The notes beneath the pieces are model-generated. The model saw only the letters and a program-made list of their open reading frames with translations, made no database searches and was not told where the DNA came from. The translations under genes were made by a program, and so were the position numbers. A stretch of 64,000 nt of DNA from Pararhodobacter zhoushanensis (GTDB lineage Bacteria; Pseudomonadota; Alphaproteobacteria; Rhodobacterales; Rhodobacteraceae), in NCBI RefSeq assembly GCF_025949695.1, contig NZ_JAPDFL010000001.1, forward strand, positions 1,925,501-1,989,500. The letters run 5' to 3'. This document shows, in pieces, positions 54,859 through 62,822 of this stretch (positions are counted from its first letter, which is position 1; the number at the start of each line of letters is the position of its first letter).

Positions 54859-54895
54859 CGGGCCGGGCGTTACCCCTCAGCGGGAACCCGGCCCG
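54859..54895 (+). terminator. hairpin after the EF-hand gene
   Basis: CGGGCCGGG and CCCGGCCCG (54859-54867 and 54887-54895) form a strong stem 28 bases after the stop. No T-tract; it may only reduce read-through into the sigma factor gene. Confidence 0.45.
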
Positions 54896-54935
54896 TTCAC
54901 CGCCCTCTCACGGCCCCGACGCGCCAGACGGATCC

Positions 54936-55528
54936 ATGCCAAGGGACACCGCCCTCACGATGACCGCAGCCGAGACCGACAGCGATGACGCGCTGCTCGC
55001 CCGTTACGCAACGGGCGATGCACTGGCGGCGCGGTTGTTGGTGGACCGGCTGTCGCCCCGGGTCTTTCGGCTGGCGCAACGCTTGTTGCAGGATCAGGCC
55101 GAGGCCGAGGATGTCACCCAGGAAGCCCTGCTGCGGCTGTGGAAGATCGCCCCGAAATGGGAGCCGGGCGGCGCGCAGCCGTCCACATGGCTGCACCGGG
55201 TGACCGTCAATCTGGCCACCGACCGGCTGCGGCGCAGGCGGGGGTGGGGCTGGATACCATCGACGAGCCCGACGATCCCGCGCCTGGTGCTGTCGAGACG
55301 ATGATCGACGACGACCGCAAGCGGGCACTGGACGAAGCACTGGCGCTGTTGCCCGAACGCCAGCGCGTGGCGGTAGTGCTGCGCCATCTGGAAGGGATGA
55401 CCAATCCCGACATCGGCGCGAGTATGGGACTTGGGGTCGAGGCCGTCGAAAGCCTGACCGCACGCGGAAAACGGCGTCTTGCCCAGCTGTTGTCGGGCCG
55501 ACGCGATGAACTGGGGTATGACCGATGA
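54936..55528 (+). pseudogene. ECF sigma factor, frameshifted at a G run
   Basis: Region 2 is intact: ARYATGDALAARLLVDRLSPRVFRLAQ, then AEDVTQEALLRLWK and STWLHRVTVNLATDRLRRR. The frame then breaks; region 4 continues in another frame as GVGLDTIDEPDDP, ALALLPERQRVAVVLRHLEGMTNPDIGA and VEAVESLTARGKRRL to 55528. One extra G in the five-G run at 55240-55244 joins them into one 197-residue sigma factor. The end overlaps the next ATG. By position it answers to the anti-sigma-like protein and metal sensor downstream. Confidence 0.88.
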
Positions 55529-55944
55529 GCACTGACCGTTCAGACGATCCATTTGACGACACCGCCCTCGACGCCCTGTTTGCCCAGGCGCGCGCTGCGC
55601 CGCCTGCTGCCTTGTCCGAGGGTTTCGCAGCCCGCCTGGTTGCGGCATCGCTTGACGCGCAAGGTGCCCTCGTGCCGCCAAAACCCGGTTGGCTGGCCCG
55701 TTTGCGCAGTGCTTTGGCGGAATTCGGCGGGGCACCGTCGCTGGCGGGCGTCGGCGCTGCCGGGTTGGCGGGCGTCTGGATCGGCTTTGCCGCGCCCGGA
55801 TCGACCGGTGATCTGATCAGTACCGTGCTGCAAAGTGCCGCCAGCGTCAGCCCCACCGCGACGGAATGGGACGGAACCGAGACATATGTATTGGCGACCT
55901 CGGCCAGCGACCTTCTGGCGCTGATCGACGGCGATATCGAATGA
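55525..55944 (+). CDS. small anti-sigma-factor-like membrane protein
   Basis: 139 residues, an acidic N-terminus (DDPFDDTALDALFAQAR), a possible membrane helix at about 73-92 (LAGVGAAGLAGVWIGFA) and a periplasmic tail. No zinc-binding HxxxCxxC motif. I recognise no family, but the ATGA overlap with the ECF gene and the next gene suggest a CnrY-type anti-sigma role (inference). Confidence 0.6.
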   Translation: MSTDRSDDPFDDTALDALFAQARAAPPAALSEGFAARLVAASLDAQGALVPPKPGWLARLRSALAEFGGAPSLAGVGAAGLAGVWIGFAAPGSTGDLISTVLQSAASVSPTATEWDGTETYVLATSASDLLALIDGDIE

Positions 55945-55951
55945 GGCGATC

Positions 55952-56464
55952 ATGAGCGATCTGACACCCACCCCTGCGACCCCGCGCCTGCGCAAACCCG
56001 GACGCGGTCTGCGCATCGCGCTTGTGCTGTCGTTGATGGTTAACCTGCTGGTTGTCGGCGTGCTGGTCGGCGGGGCGATGCGCGCCTCACGGATGGATGG
56101 CTTTGTGCCGGGTCAGCCCGATATGCGCGCGCTCTGGTGGGCGCTGCCCGATGACTCGCGCGATGCGCTGCGCGCTTCGGTCAACCGGCGGGGGATGCCG
56201 GGCGATCATGGCCATCGACCCAGCCGCGAAGAGCGCCGCGCGCGCAACGCCGAGCTGAACGCCCGCATGCTCGCCGGTCTGCGCGCTGATCCGTTCGACC
56301 CGCAGGCTTTTGCCACCGTGATGGCCGGGGACCGTGACGAGCGCGCGCGTCGGCTGGACACGGTGCATGCAGATTTTGCCGCGCAGGTCGCACAGTTGAC
56401 GCCGGAACAGCGCCGCGCGATGGCGGACCGGTTCGAAGAAGGCTTGCGGCGGCACGACCGGTAA
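55952..56464 (+). CDS. periplasmic heavy-metal sensor-like protein (CnrX/ZraP-type)
   Basis: 170 residues. One N-terminal membrane helix (about 24-43), then a charged helical periplasmic domain with PSREERRARNAEL, MAGDRDERARRLDTVHADFAAQVAQLTPEQRRAMADRFEEGLRR, the outline of CnrX, ZraP and CpxP-like metal sensors. His residues in GDHGHRPS and near the C-terminus could bind metal. The order sigma, anti-sigma-like, sensor matches metal-responsive ECF systems. Confidence 0.75.
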   Translation: MSDLTPTPATPRLRKPGRGLRIALVLSLMVNLLVVGVLVGGAMRASRMDGFVPGQPDMRALWWALPDDSRDALRASVNRRGMPGDHGHRPSREERRARNAELNARMLAGLRADPFDPQAFATVMAGDRDERARRLDTVHADFAAQVAQLTPEQRRAMADRFEEGLRRHDR

Positions 56465-56760
56465 TTGCCGTGCAGCGGCGGGTATGAGCGGGGCCTGTCT
56501 GGCCCCGTTTCTCTGCGCGGGGTCCGGCGCCTTGATCGGGCCGGAAAGGCTGGCAATAGCGCCTGCGGATTGGCAGCTGTGACGGCCACGACCGCACAGC
56601 CGTGTTCAGGTTGGCTGGCGTCGTTGGCCATTCACCGGTGTCTGTGTCGCAACCCGTCCTTTCGGTGCGACGACAGGTCCGGTCAATCCGCTGCCCTCGC
56701 ATGCCGCGAACGTCACCGACCAGCTCTTGCCCAAAACCTGCGCCCCTCACTCGCCCTCGG
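56465..56760. other. intergenic stretch with a hairpin; no gene seen
   Basis: GGGGCC at 56490-56495 pairs with GGCCCC at 56501-56506, then GTTT, a probable terminator for the metal-sensor gene. The remaining 250 bases up to the stop of the convergent PleD-like gene show nothing I can identify. Confidence 0.45.
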
Positions 56761-58149
56761 TCATGCTGCGCTGTTGATGGTCACCTGATTGCGCCCGTCG
56801 GTTTTGGAATCCATCAACGCTGCATCGGCCCGCGCAAGCGCCTCGCGCGCGGCGGACCTCGTCGGTGTGGGGGGCGGATTTGAACACATCGCCAGCCCGA
56901 CCGAGATGGTCACGGTGATGCTGCCCCGCCCATCGGGCAGCGAGATCGGCGCGCCACCGATCGCCCTGCACAGCGTTTCGGCGGCATGGCGGGCGTCGCC
57001 AAGCGTTGCTCTGGGGATTGCCACCAGAAACTCTTCTCCGCCAATCCGGGCAAGCAGCGTGCCGGGGTCCAGCACCCTGCTCAATCGGTGCGCGACGGTT
57101 TCCAGCACGGCATCGCCGGTCGCATGGCCATAAGTATCGTTGATCGCTTTGAACCGGTCCAGATCCAGCACCATCACGGCAAAGCGCCGTCCGGTTTCGC
57201 GCGACTCGGCGGCGATGCGGTCCAGATGCGCCAGCGCATAGCGGCGGTTATAGAGCCCGGTCAGCGGGTCGGTGATCGCCATTTTCAGCCCCGTGCTGAC
57301 CGCGCTGCGCAGCCCGTCGGCGCGGCGCTTGCGCTGCACATGCTGGCGGATGCGCAGCGCGGTTTCCTGCGGATCCATCGGCATGGTGAACAGATCGCTC
57401 GCACCGACATCCAGCGCCATCGCCGCCGTTTCCGGGTCGGCATGCGCCAGCACCAGTGCCATCGCCGAATGCCGGCTAGTCATCCGCGACCGCAGATCCG
57501 AAACCAGCCGCTGGCCCGATCCATAGCGGCCCAGGTCACTGGCAATCATGTAGAAATCGGGTGCCGCGCCCGGCGGGGTATCGGCCAGCGCCGCGGCGGG
57601 AGACAGCACCATCAGCCGCCCTCGCAGATAGGGAGACAGGGCGCTGCGCCAGACCATCGAGATCGCCGTTTCCGCCGCGATCAGGCCGATCCGCCCCGGC
57701 ATCGCAAACACCGTCTCCCCCTCGGCCAGATCCATCCCGCCCCAGGTTTCCGACCGCAGCCGCAGTTCGGTCTCGGTCTGATGGACGCGCAAAAGGCTGC
57801 GGATCCGCGCCAGCAAAATCACCTCATTCAGCGGCTTGGCCAGGAATTCATCCACCCCGGCCTCAAGCGCCTGCAACCGGCTGACCCGGTCGTTGATGCC
57901 GGTCACGATGACCACAGGGATATGCTGCGTCGCGGGCGACGCGCGCAGACGGCGACACACATCAATGCCCGACATGTCAGGCAGTTGCATGTCCATCAAA
58001 ATCAGCTTGGGCTGCTGGGCCTGTGCGATTTCAAGTGCCTCGGCCCCTGAGGCGGCAAGCAGCGTTTCGTGGCACGCAGCGTTCAGTTTCACTTTCAATA
58101 TGATCCGGTTGGTGGCCAGATCGTCAACAATGAGAATCCTACCGGTCAT
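56761..58149 (-). CDS. pleD: PleD-like response regulator/diguanylate cyclase (REC-REC'-GGDEF)
   Basis: 462 residues. First receiver with DD at 9-10, Asp in LILMDMQLPDMSG and FLAKPLN; a second, degenerate receiver (about 155-290); GGDEF domain with DPLTGLYNRRYALAHLD and signature GGEEF, so active. The inhibitory RxxD site, expected five residues before GGEEF, is DPGT, so product inhibition through that site is unlikely. It makes cyclic-di-GMP in response to phosphorylation, by analogy to Caulobacter PleD. The ATG at 58147-58149 gives MTGRILIVDD. It diverges from DUF3572. Confidence 0.9.
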   Translation of the reverse strand: MTGRILIVDDLATNRIILKVKLNAACHETLLAASGAEALEIAQAQQPKLILMDMQLPDMSGIDVCRRLRASPATQHIPVVIVTGINDRVSRLQALEAGVDEFLAKPLNEVILLARIRSLLRVHQTETELRLRSETWGGMDLAEGETVFAMPGRIGLIAAETAISMVWRSALSPYLRGRLMVLSPAAALADTPPGAAPDFYMIASDLGRYGSGQRLVSDLRSRMTSRHSAMALVLAHADPETAAMALDVGASDLFTMPMDPQETALRIRQHVQRKRRADGLRSAVSTGLKMAITDPLTGLYNRRYALAHLDRIAAESRETGRRFAVMVLDLDRFKAINDTYGHATGDAVLETVAHRLSRVLDPGTLLARIGGEEFLVAIPRATLGDARHAAETLCRAIGGAPISLPDGRGSITVTISVGLAMCSNPPPTPTRSAAREALARADAALMDSKTDGRNQVTINSAA

Positions 58150-58276
58150 CACCCTATACCTTGCGCGGCTAGTCCATGGCACGTTACCCTTGAACATGTC
58201 GGGTCGCGGACATTGTTCATCCTACGCGCCAAATAGTTAATGAATTCTTTCCACTTCCCCGAAGGCACTCGCAGCC

Positions 58277-58561
58277 ATGGCCATGACGCGGCAAACCGCC
58301 GAAACCTTTGCCGCTCAGGTTCTTGCCTGGCTGGCCGATGATAACGCCCGGATCACCGGCTTTCTCAGCTGGTCTGGTGAGAGCCCGTCGACACTGGCGG
58401 CACGCCTGACCGATCCGGGCTTTTTGCTGGCAGTGATCGAATTCCTGATGACAGACGAAGCCTTGCTGATCGACGCTTGCGCCGCTCTCGGCTATCCGCC
58501 CGAAACGCCCCTGCAGGCGCGCTCAGCGCTGCCGGGCGGGGCCGATTTTCACTGGACCTGA
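58277..58561 (+). CDS. DUF3572 domain-containing protein
   Basis: 94 residues, MAMTRQTAETFAAQVLAWLADDNARITGFLSWSGESP, matching DUF3572, a small alphaproteobacterial family that is often beside pleD or divK. It is soluble and helical, with no catalytic motif. Three bases separate its stop from the HAD gene. Confidence 0.88.
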   Translation: MAMTRQTAETFAAQVLAWLADDNARITGFLSWSGESPSTLAARLTDPGFLLAVIEFLMTDEALLIDACAALGYPPETPLQARSALPGGADFHWT

Positions 58562-58564
58562 AAG

Positions 58565-59251
58565 ATGCAGACAATTCGCGGTATTCTGTTCGACAAGGAC
58601 GGCACGCTGTTCGATTTCCAGGCAACATGGGGCGCCTGGGCGCGCGCGCTGATTGCCGAGCTTGCCCAAGGGGATCCGGTACGGGTGCGGGCGATGGCGC
58701 AGGCGATGGCCTTTGATACCGACGCCGGGCGGTTTCTGCCCGAGTCGCCGGTGATTGCGGGCACCGGGCGCGAGGTGGCAGAACTGCTCGCGCCGATCCT
58801 TGCGGTCACGGCCGACACGCTCGAGGCGCGGATCGCCTCAGCAGCGGCCAGCGCGCCTCTGGCGCAGGCGGTGCCATTGCGCCCCTTGCTCGAACGCCTG
58901 CGCGACGCGGGTTTGCGGCTTGGCGTGGCAACGAATGATTACGAAGCCGTGGCGCGCAGCCATCTGCATGATGTGCTCGATCTCTTTGATTTTGTGGCCG
59001 GATTCGACAGCGGTCACGGCGGAAAACCGGCGCCGGGCATGCTGCTGGCCTTCGCCCGCGCCTGCAATCTGGACCCGCAGTCGGTGCTGATGGTCGGCGA
59101 TTCGCGCCATGATTTGCAGGCCGGACGCGCTGCGGGCATGGCGACGCTGGCGGTACTGACCGGGGTCGCCACGGCGGCGGATCTGGCCGATCTGGCCGAT
59201 GCGGTGCGGCCGGATATCGGCCATCTGCCAGAGCTTCTGGCGCTGTTTTGA
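58565..59251 (+). CDS. HAD family hydrolase (phosphoglycolate phosphatase-like)
   Basis: 228 residues. Motif I FDKDGTLFDF, motif II GVATNDYEAVA, motif III GGKPAPGMLLAFARACN and motif IV VLMVGDSRHDLQAG. The second residue of motif I is Asp-Lys-Asp, typical of the Gph-like group. The substrate is unknown. Adjacent to DUF3572 and 64 bases upstream of the H-NOX gene. Confidence 0.85.
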   Translation: MQTIRGILFDKDGTLFDFQATWGAWARALIAELAQGDPVRVRAMAQAMAFDTDAGRFLPESPVIAGTGREVAELLAPILAVTADTLEARIASAAASAPLAQAVPLRPLLERLRDAGLRLGVATNDYEAVARSHLHDVLDLFDFVAGFDSGHGGKPAPGMLLAFARACNLDPQSVLMVGDSRHDLQAGRAAGMATLAVLTGVATAADLADLADAVRPDIGHLPELLALF

Positions 59252-59315
59252 ACGTGTTTGCACTTTCTTAGGGAGTCTGCCGCATCGTTGCCCCTGTGAC
59301 CTGAAAGGGGCGGCG

Positions 59316-59918
59316 ATGCACGGTCTTATCAACAAGGCGCTGCAGGCGTTTATCTGCGATGCATTCGGCACGGATGCCTGGGAAGAAATCCTTCACCGGT
59401 CGGGTGCAGACGCTGTGCTGGGCAGCGACGGATTCGAGGCGATGCAGCTCTACGATGACGGCCTGACGACGACCGTTCTGGCTACGGCTGCCCAACTGCT
59501 GCGCCGGTCCCGCGATGCGCTGCTTGAAGACTTGGGCACCTATCTGATTTCCGGCGAACGGCAGGAACCTCTGCGCCGCCTGCTGCGCTTTGGCGGCGTC
59601 AGTTTCACCGATTTTCTGTTTTCGCTCGATGACTTGCAGGGCCGCAGCCATCTGGCTGTACCCGAACTGGGCCTGCCGGAACTGTCGATCAGTGAGGTCG
59701 AAACCGGTGGTTTCTCGTTGGCGTGCCGCGACGGATGGCCGGGGTTCGGGCATGTTCTGGTCGGCGCGCTCAGGGCATTGGCCGATGATTACGGGGCGCT
59801 GGTGGTGCTTGAACACCACGGCACCGGTTCGGGTACGGATGAGGTGATCGCCATCAAGGTTCATGATCCGGCCTATCACGCCGGGCGCCGCTTTGACCTT
59901 GCCGCCGAGGTGCGGTGA
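59316..59918 (+). CDS. H-NOX domain protein lacking the proximal heme histidine
   Basis: 200 residues starting MHGLINKALQAFICDAFG, with YDDGLT, LGTYLISGERQEPLRRLLRFGG and FLFSLDDLQGRSHLAVPELGLPEL, an H-NOX fold over its full length. In the LDxLH motif the ligand position is Gln108, not His (spacing to the prolines at 116 and 121 agrees with guanylate cyclase). In the YxSxR heme-carboxylate motif only Arg is kept (SLACR). His112 is four residues away and might substitute. It therefore may not bind heme the usual way. AAAGGGG precedes the ATG and the TGA overlaps the HNOBA-GGDEF start. Confidence 0.85.
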   Translation: MHGLINKALQAFICDAFGTDAWEEILHRSGADAVLGSDGFEAMQLYDDGLTTTVLATAAQLLRRSRDALLEDLGTYLISGERQEPLRRLLRFGGVSFTDFLFSLDDLQGRSHLAVPELGLPELSISEVETGGFSLACRDGWPGFGHVLVGALRALADDYGALVVLEHHGTGSGTDEVIAIKVHDPAYHAGRRFDLAAEVR

Positions 59919-60942
59919 TGCAGGACGATGCGTGCCTGTCGGGCTACGCGTTCAGCGAAGCGACACTGGGCGCGTTGATGCCTCTGTTTCTGTGGCTGGA
60001 CAGCGATTGCCAGATCCGGGGTGCCGGACCGACGCTGCGCAAACTGCTGGGCGACGGGGTGATCGGTCAGGATCTTGAAAGCGTGTTCACGCTGCGCCGA
60101 CCGCGCCGGACGGGGGCGCTCTGCGTCTGGTTCAGGCGCAGCGCGTGTCGATGACGCTGCGCGCGCCGCCGGGGACCCGCTTCAAGGGCGTCGCTGTTCC
60201 GCTTCAAGGTCAACGCGGGGCCTTGGTCAATCTGTCGTTTGGCTACGCGGTGCGCGATGCCGTGCGCGATCACGGGCTGTCCGCCACCGATTTCGCCGCC
60301 ACCGATCTGGCGATCGAACTGCTCTATCTGGCTGAGGCCAAGGCGGCGGTCATGGGCGAAGTGACCAAGATGGCAGCGCGGCTGAAAGGCGCGAAAGCCC
60401 GGGCAGAGGAAGAGGCGTTGACCGATGTCCTGACGGGCCTTGGCAACCGGCGCGCGCTTGAGGCACGGATGGAGCGGTATCTGAATGCGGGGCAGGGGTT
60501 CGCGCTGCTGCATATCGATCTCGATCACTTCAAGCAGGTCAATGACACGCTCGGCCACGCGGCTGGTGACCATGTTCTGGCCGAAATCGCGGTGAAACTC
60601 CGCGCCAGCGCGCGGATCGGGGATCTGGTCGCGCGCATCGGCGGGGATGAGTTTGTGGTGCTGCTGGCCGGTGTGCAAGATCTTGGGCCGGTCCGCCGCG
60701 TCGGCGAGCGGATCTTCTACGAGATGCGTAAACCCATCCACTACCACGGCACGCCCTGTCGGATCAGCCTTTCCATCGGTGTCGTCTTCGCCAATCCGGC
60801 CCAACCTTGTGCGCCGACGTCGGTTCTGGCAATGGCCGACCGCGCGCTCTATGCCTCAAAGGGCGCAGGGCGCGCGCGGATGACCTTGTTCAGCGAAACC
60901 GGTGTCGTGCAAGAGCTGCTCAGCGTTGCGCGCGTCGGGTGA
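59918..60942 (+). pseudogene. HNOBA-GGDEF diguanylate cyclase, frameshifted at a G run
   Basis: The first frame (from the ATG overlapping the H-NOX stop) gives an HNOBA-type PAS-like segment, YAFSEATLGALMPLFLWLDSDCQIRGAGPTLRKLLG, ending at 60154. The second frame continues VSMTLRAPPGTRFKGVAVPL, a helix, and a GGDEF domain with LTGLGNRRALEARMERYL and an intact GGDEF. One extra G in the five-G run at 60112-60116 makes one 341-residue protein. It should be the output partner of the H-NOX protein. Confidence 0.85.
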
Positions 60943-60950
60943 GGGGCGCC

Positions 60951-62117
60951 TCACCCTTTGACGAACAGCGTCCCTGGCAAGCGGCAAAGCTGCTCGACGC
61001 CGCTTTCGGTGATCAGGATCGGCTCGGTGATTTCGATCCCGCCATCGTCCAGCCAAAGCGCGGGCATGAAATGAAAGACCATGCCGGGCCGCAGTTCGGT
61101 CTTGTCGCCCCGGCGCAGCGACAGGGTGCGCTCGCCCCAATCGGGCGGGTAGCTCAGCCCGATGGAATAGCCGACGCGGCTGTCCTTGTGAAACCCGCGC
61201 GCGTTGAGGGTACTGTTGAAGGCTTCGGCGACGTCCTCACACAGCGCGCCCGGGCGTGCCACCGCCAGCGCCGCAGCGGTCGCCTCCTGCACCGCTTCTT
61301 CTGCCCGACGGTAGGTCGATGGCGGCTCGCCGAAGAACAAGGTGCGCGATTGCGGGCAGTGATAGCGCCGGTATACCCCGGCGATCTCAAAGAAATGCGC
61401 CTCGCCGCGCTGCATTGGCCGGTCATCCCAGGTCAGATGCGGCGCGGTGGCGTCCAGGCCGGACGGAGTCATCGGTACGATCGCCGGGTAGTCGCCCCAG
61501 TGCCCGTCCGCGCCGATCGTGCCCGCGTGCAGGATTTCAGCGACCAGCTTGTGCTTGGCCAGCCCCGGCTCGGCAATGTCGAGGATCCGTTGGTGCATCG
61601 CTTCCACGATCCGGGCGGCGCGGCGCAGGCGGGTGATTTCAGCCGGGGATTTTACCGCGCGCTGCCAGTTGACCAGCCCGGTCGCGTCCCTCAGGGACAG
61701 TGACCGCGCCAGCACGTCATGGGCTTTGGCGGAATAATAGTAGTTGTCCATCTCGACACCCACACGGCCGCTCGCCCAGCCAAGATCGGCCAGCAAGGCG
61801 GCGAGCGTTTCCATCGGATGCTTGGCCGGGTTCTGGACGTAGGTGTCGTCATAGCCGTGGATCTGATCGGCCTGCATCCAGACTGTCCGCCGCGCCCCGG
61901 CGGTGTCCATGCTGCGGCCCCACCAGAGCGGCGGGCCGTCGGGGCCGATGATCACCGCCTGGTGGACATAGAAGGACCAGCCATCATAGCCGGTCAACCA
62001 GGCCATGTTCGACGGGTCCGACAGGATCAGCGTGTCGAGCCCGGCCTCGGCCATGGCGGCGCGGGTCTTGGCGAGCCGGGCGTCGTATTCGGTGCGGGTG
62101 AAATCACTGTCGTCCAT
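60951..62117 (-). CDS. doeA: M24 family metallopeptidase, ectoine hydrolase-like
   Basis: 388 residues. The creatinase/prolidase fold has an N-terminal domain (about 10-150) and a pita-bread C-terminal domain. GADGHWGDYPAIVPM, APHLTWDDRPM, FFEIAGVYRRYHCPQSRT and SRVGYSIGLSYPPDWGERT read like ectoine hydrolase DoeA. The usual M24 metal-ligand pattern is not complete, as in that group. It would open the ectoine ring to N-acetyl-diaminobutyrate. No other doe gene is here, so the assignment rests on sequence alone. GGAGG precedes the ATG. Confidence 0.75.
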   Translation of the reverse strand: MDDSDFTRTEYDARLAKTRAAMAEAGLDTLILSDPSNMAWLTGYDGWSFYVHQAVIIGPDGPPLWWGRSMDTAGARRTVWMQADQIHGYDDTYVQNPAKHPMETLAALLADLGWASGRVGVEMDNYYYSAKAHDVLARSLSLRDATGLVNWQRAVKSPAEITRLRRAARIVEAMHQRILDIAEPGLAKHKLVAEILHAGTIGADGHWGDYPAIVPMTPSGLDATAPHLTWDDRPMQRGEAHFFEIAGVYRRYHCPQSRTLFFGEPPSTYRRAEEAVQEATAAALAVARPGALCEDVAEAFNSTLNARGFHKDSRVGYSIGLSYPPDWGERTLSLRRGDKTELRPGMVFHFMPALWLDDGGIEITEPILITESGVEQLCRLPGTLFVKG

Positions 62118-62205
62118 CGGGCCCTCCTGTTGATGGGCAAAGCATGGCACGGCAGCGAAACAGACGCAAAGGCGCGATGTCCCACGATGGGACAATGCAG
62201 CCTTC

Positions 62206-62330
62206 TGAATATTTTCAAAGATTTAGAGGGCCTGGGTAACCTTGCGTTTACCCCAGCGCCCACGGCTGCCTTTCTTTGCTCGCCAAATATCCCGGGGGGT
62301 CCGGGGGGCAGCGCCCCCGGCGGGTCGCCC
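62206..62330. repeat. intergenic palindromic repeat, copy F
   Basis: AATATTTTCAAAGATTTAGAGGG, a CTGGGTAA/TTTACCCCAG dyad, CCAAATATCCCGGGGGGTCC and GGGGGGCAGCGCCCCC. Same building blocks as copies A to E, in the gap between the M24 and Dtd genes. Confidence 0.65.
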
Positions 62331-62384
62331 AAGGAGCCTGCGCGTCAGCGCGGGGGACGAGGGCGAAACACCCCCCGCCTTGCG

Positions 62385-62822
62385 TCACATGTCCAGCCAG
62401 ATCGTCATCGGCCCGTCATTGACCAGCGCCACTTGCATTTCGGCGCCAAACTCCCCGCGCCCGACCGCGACGCCCTGCGCGGCAAGGTGGTCGGCGAAAA
62501 GCTCATAGAGCGCGCGCCCTTCATCCGGCGGCGCAGCGGCGGAAAACCCCGGCCGGTTCCCGCGCGAAGTATCCGCCGCCAGCGTGAACTGGCTGACCAC
62601 CAGCGCCCCGCCGCCCACATCCGCCAGCGAACGGTTGGTCTTGCCCGCCTCGTCGCGAAAAATGCGCAGTTTCAGGATCTTGTCGGCCAGCGCGCGGGCC
62701 TTGTCCGGCCCGTCGCCCTGCATCGCGCAGATCAGGATCATCAGCCCCGGCCCGCAGGCCCCGACCACCGCCCCGTCGACCGAGACCGACGCCTCGGTCA
62801 CCCGTTGTACCAGCGCGCGCAT
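62385..62822 (-). CDS. dtd: D-aminoacyl-tRNA deacylase
   Basis: 145 residues, normal length. [53 protein letters not shown] and the C-terminal [12 protein letters not shown] carry the DTD family motifs, including the SQFTL and Gly-cisPro segments that form the active site. It removes D-amino acids mischarged on tRNA. The ATG overlaps the stop of the zinc-ribbon gene (TGATG). Confidence 0.95.
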   Translation of the reverse strand: MRALVQRVTEASVSVDGAVVGACGPGLMILICAMQGDGPDKARALADKILKLRIFRDEAGKTNRSLADVGGGALVVSQFTLAADTSRGNRPGFSAAAPPDEGRALYELFADHLAAQGVAVGRGEFGAEMQVALVNDGPMTIWLDM

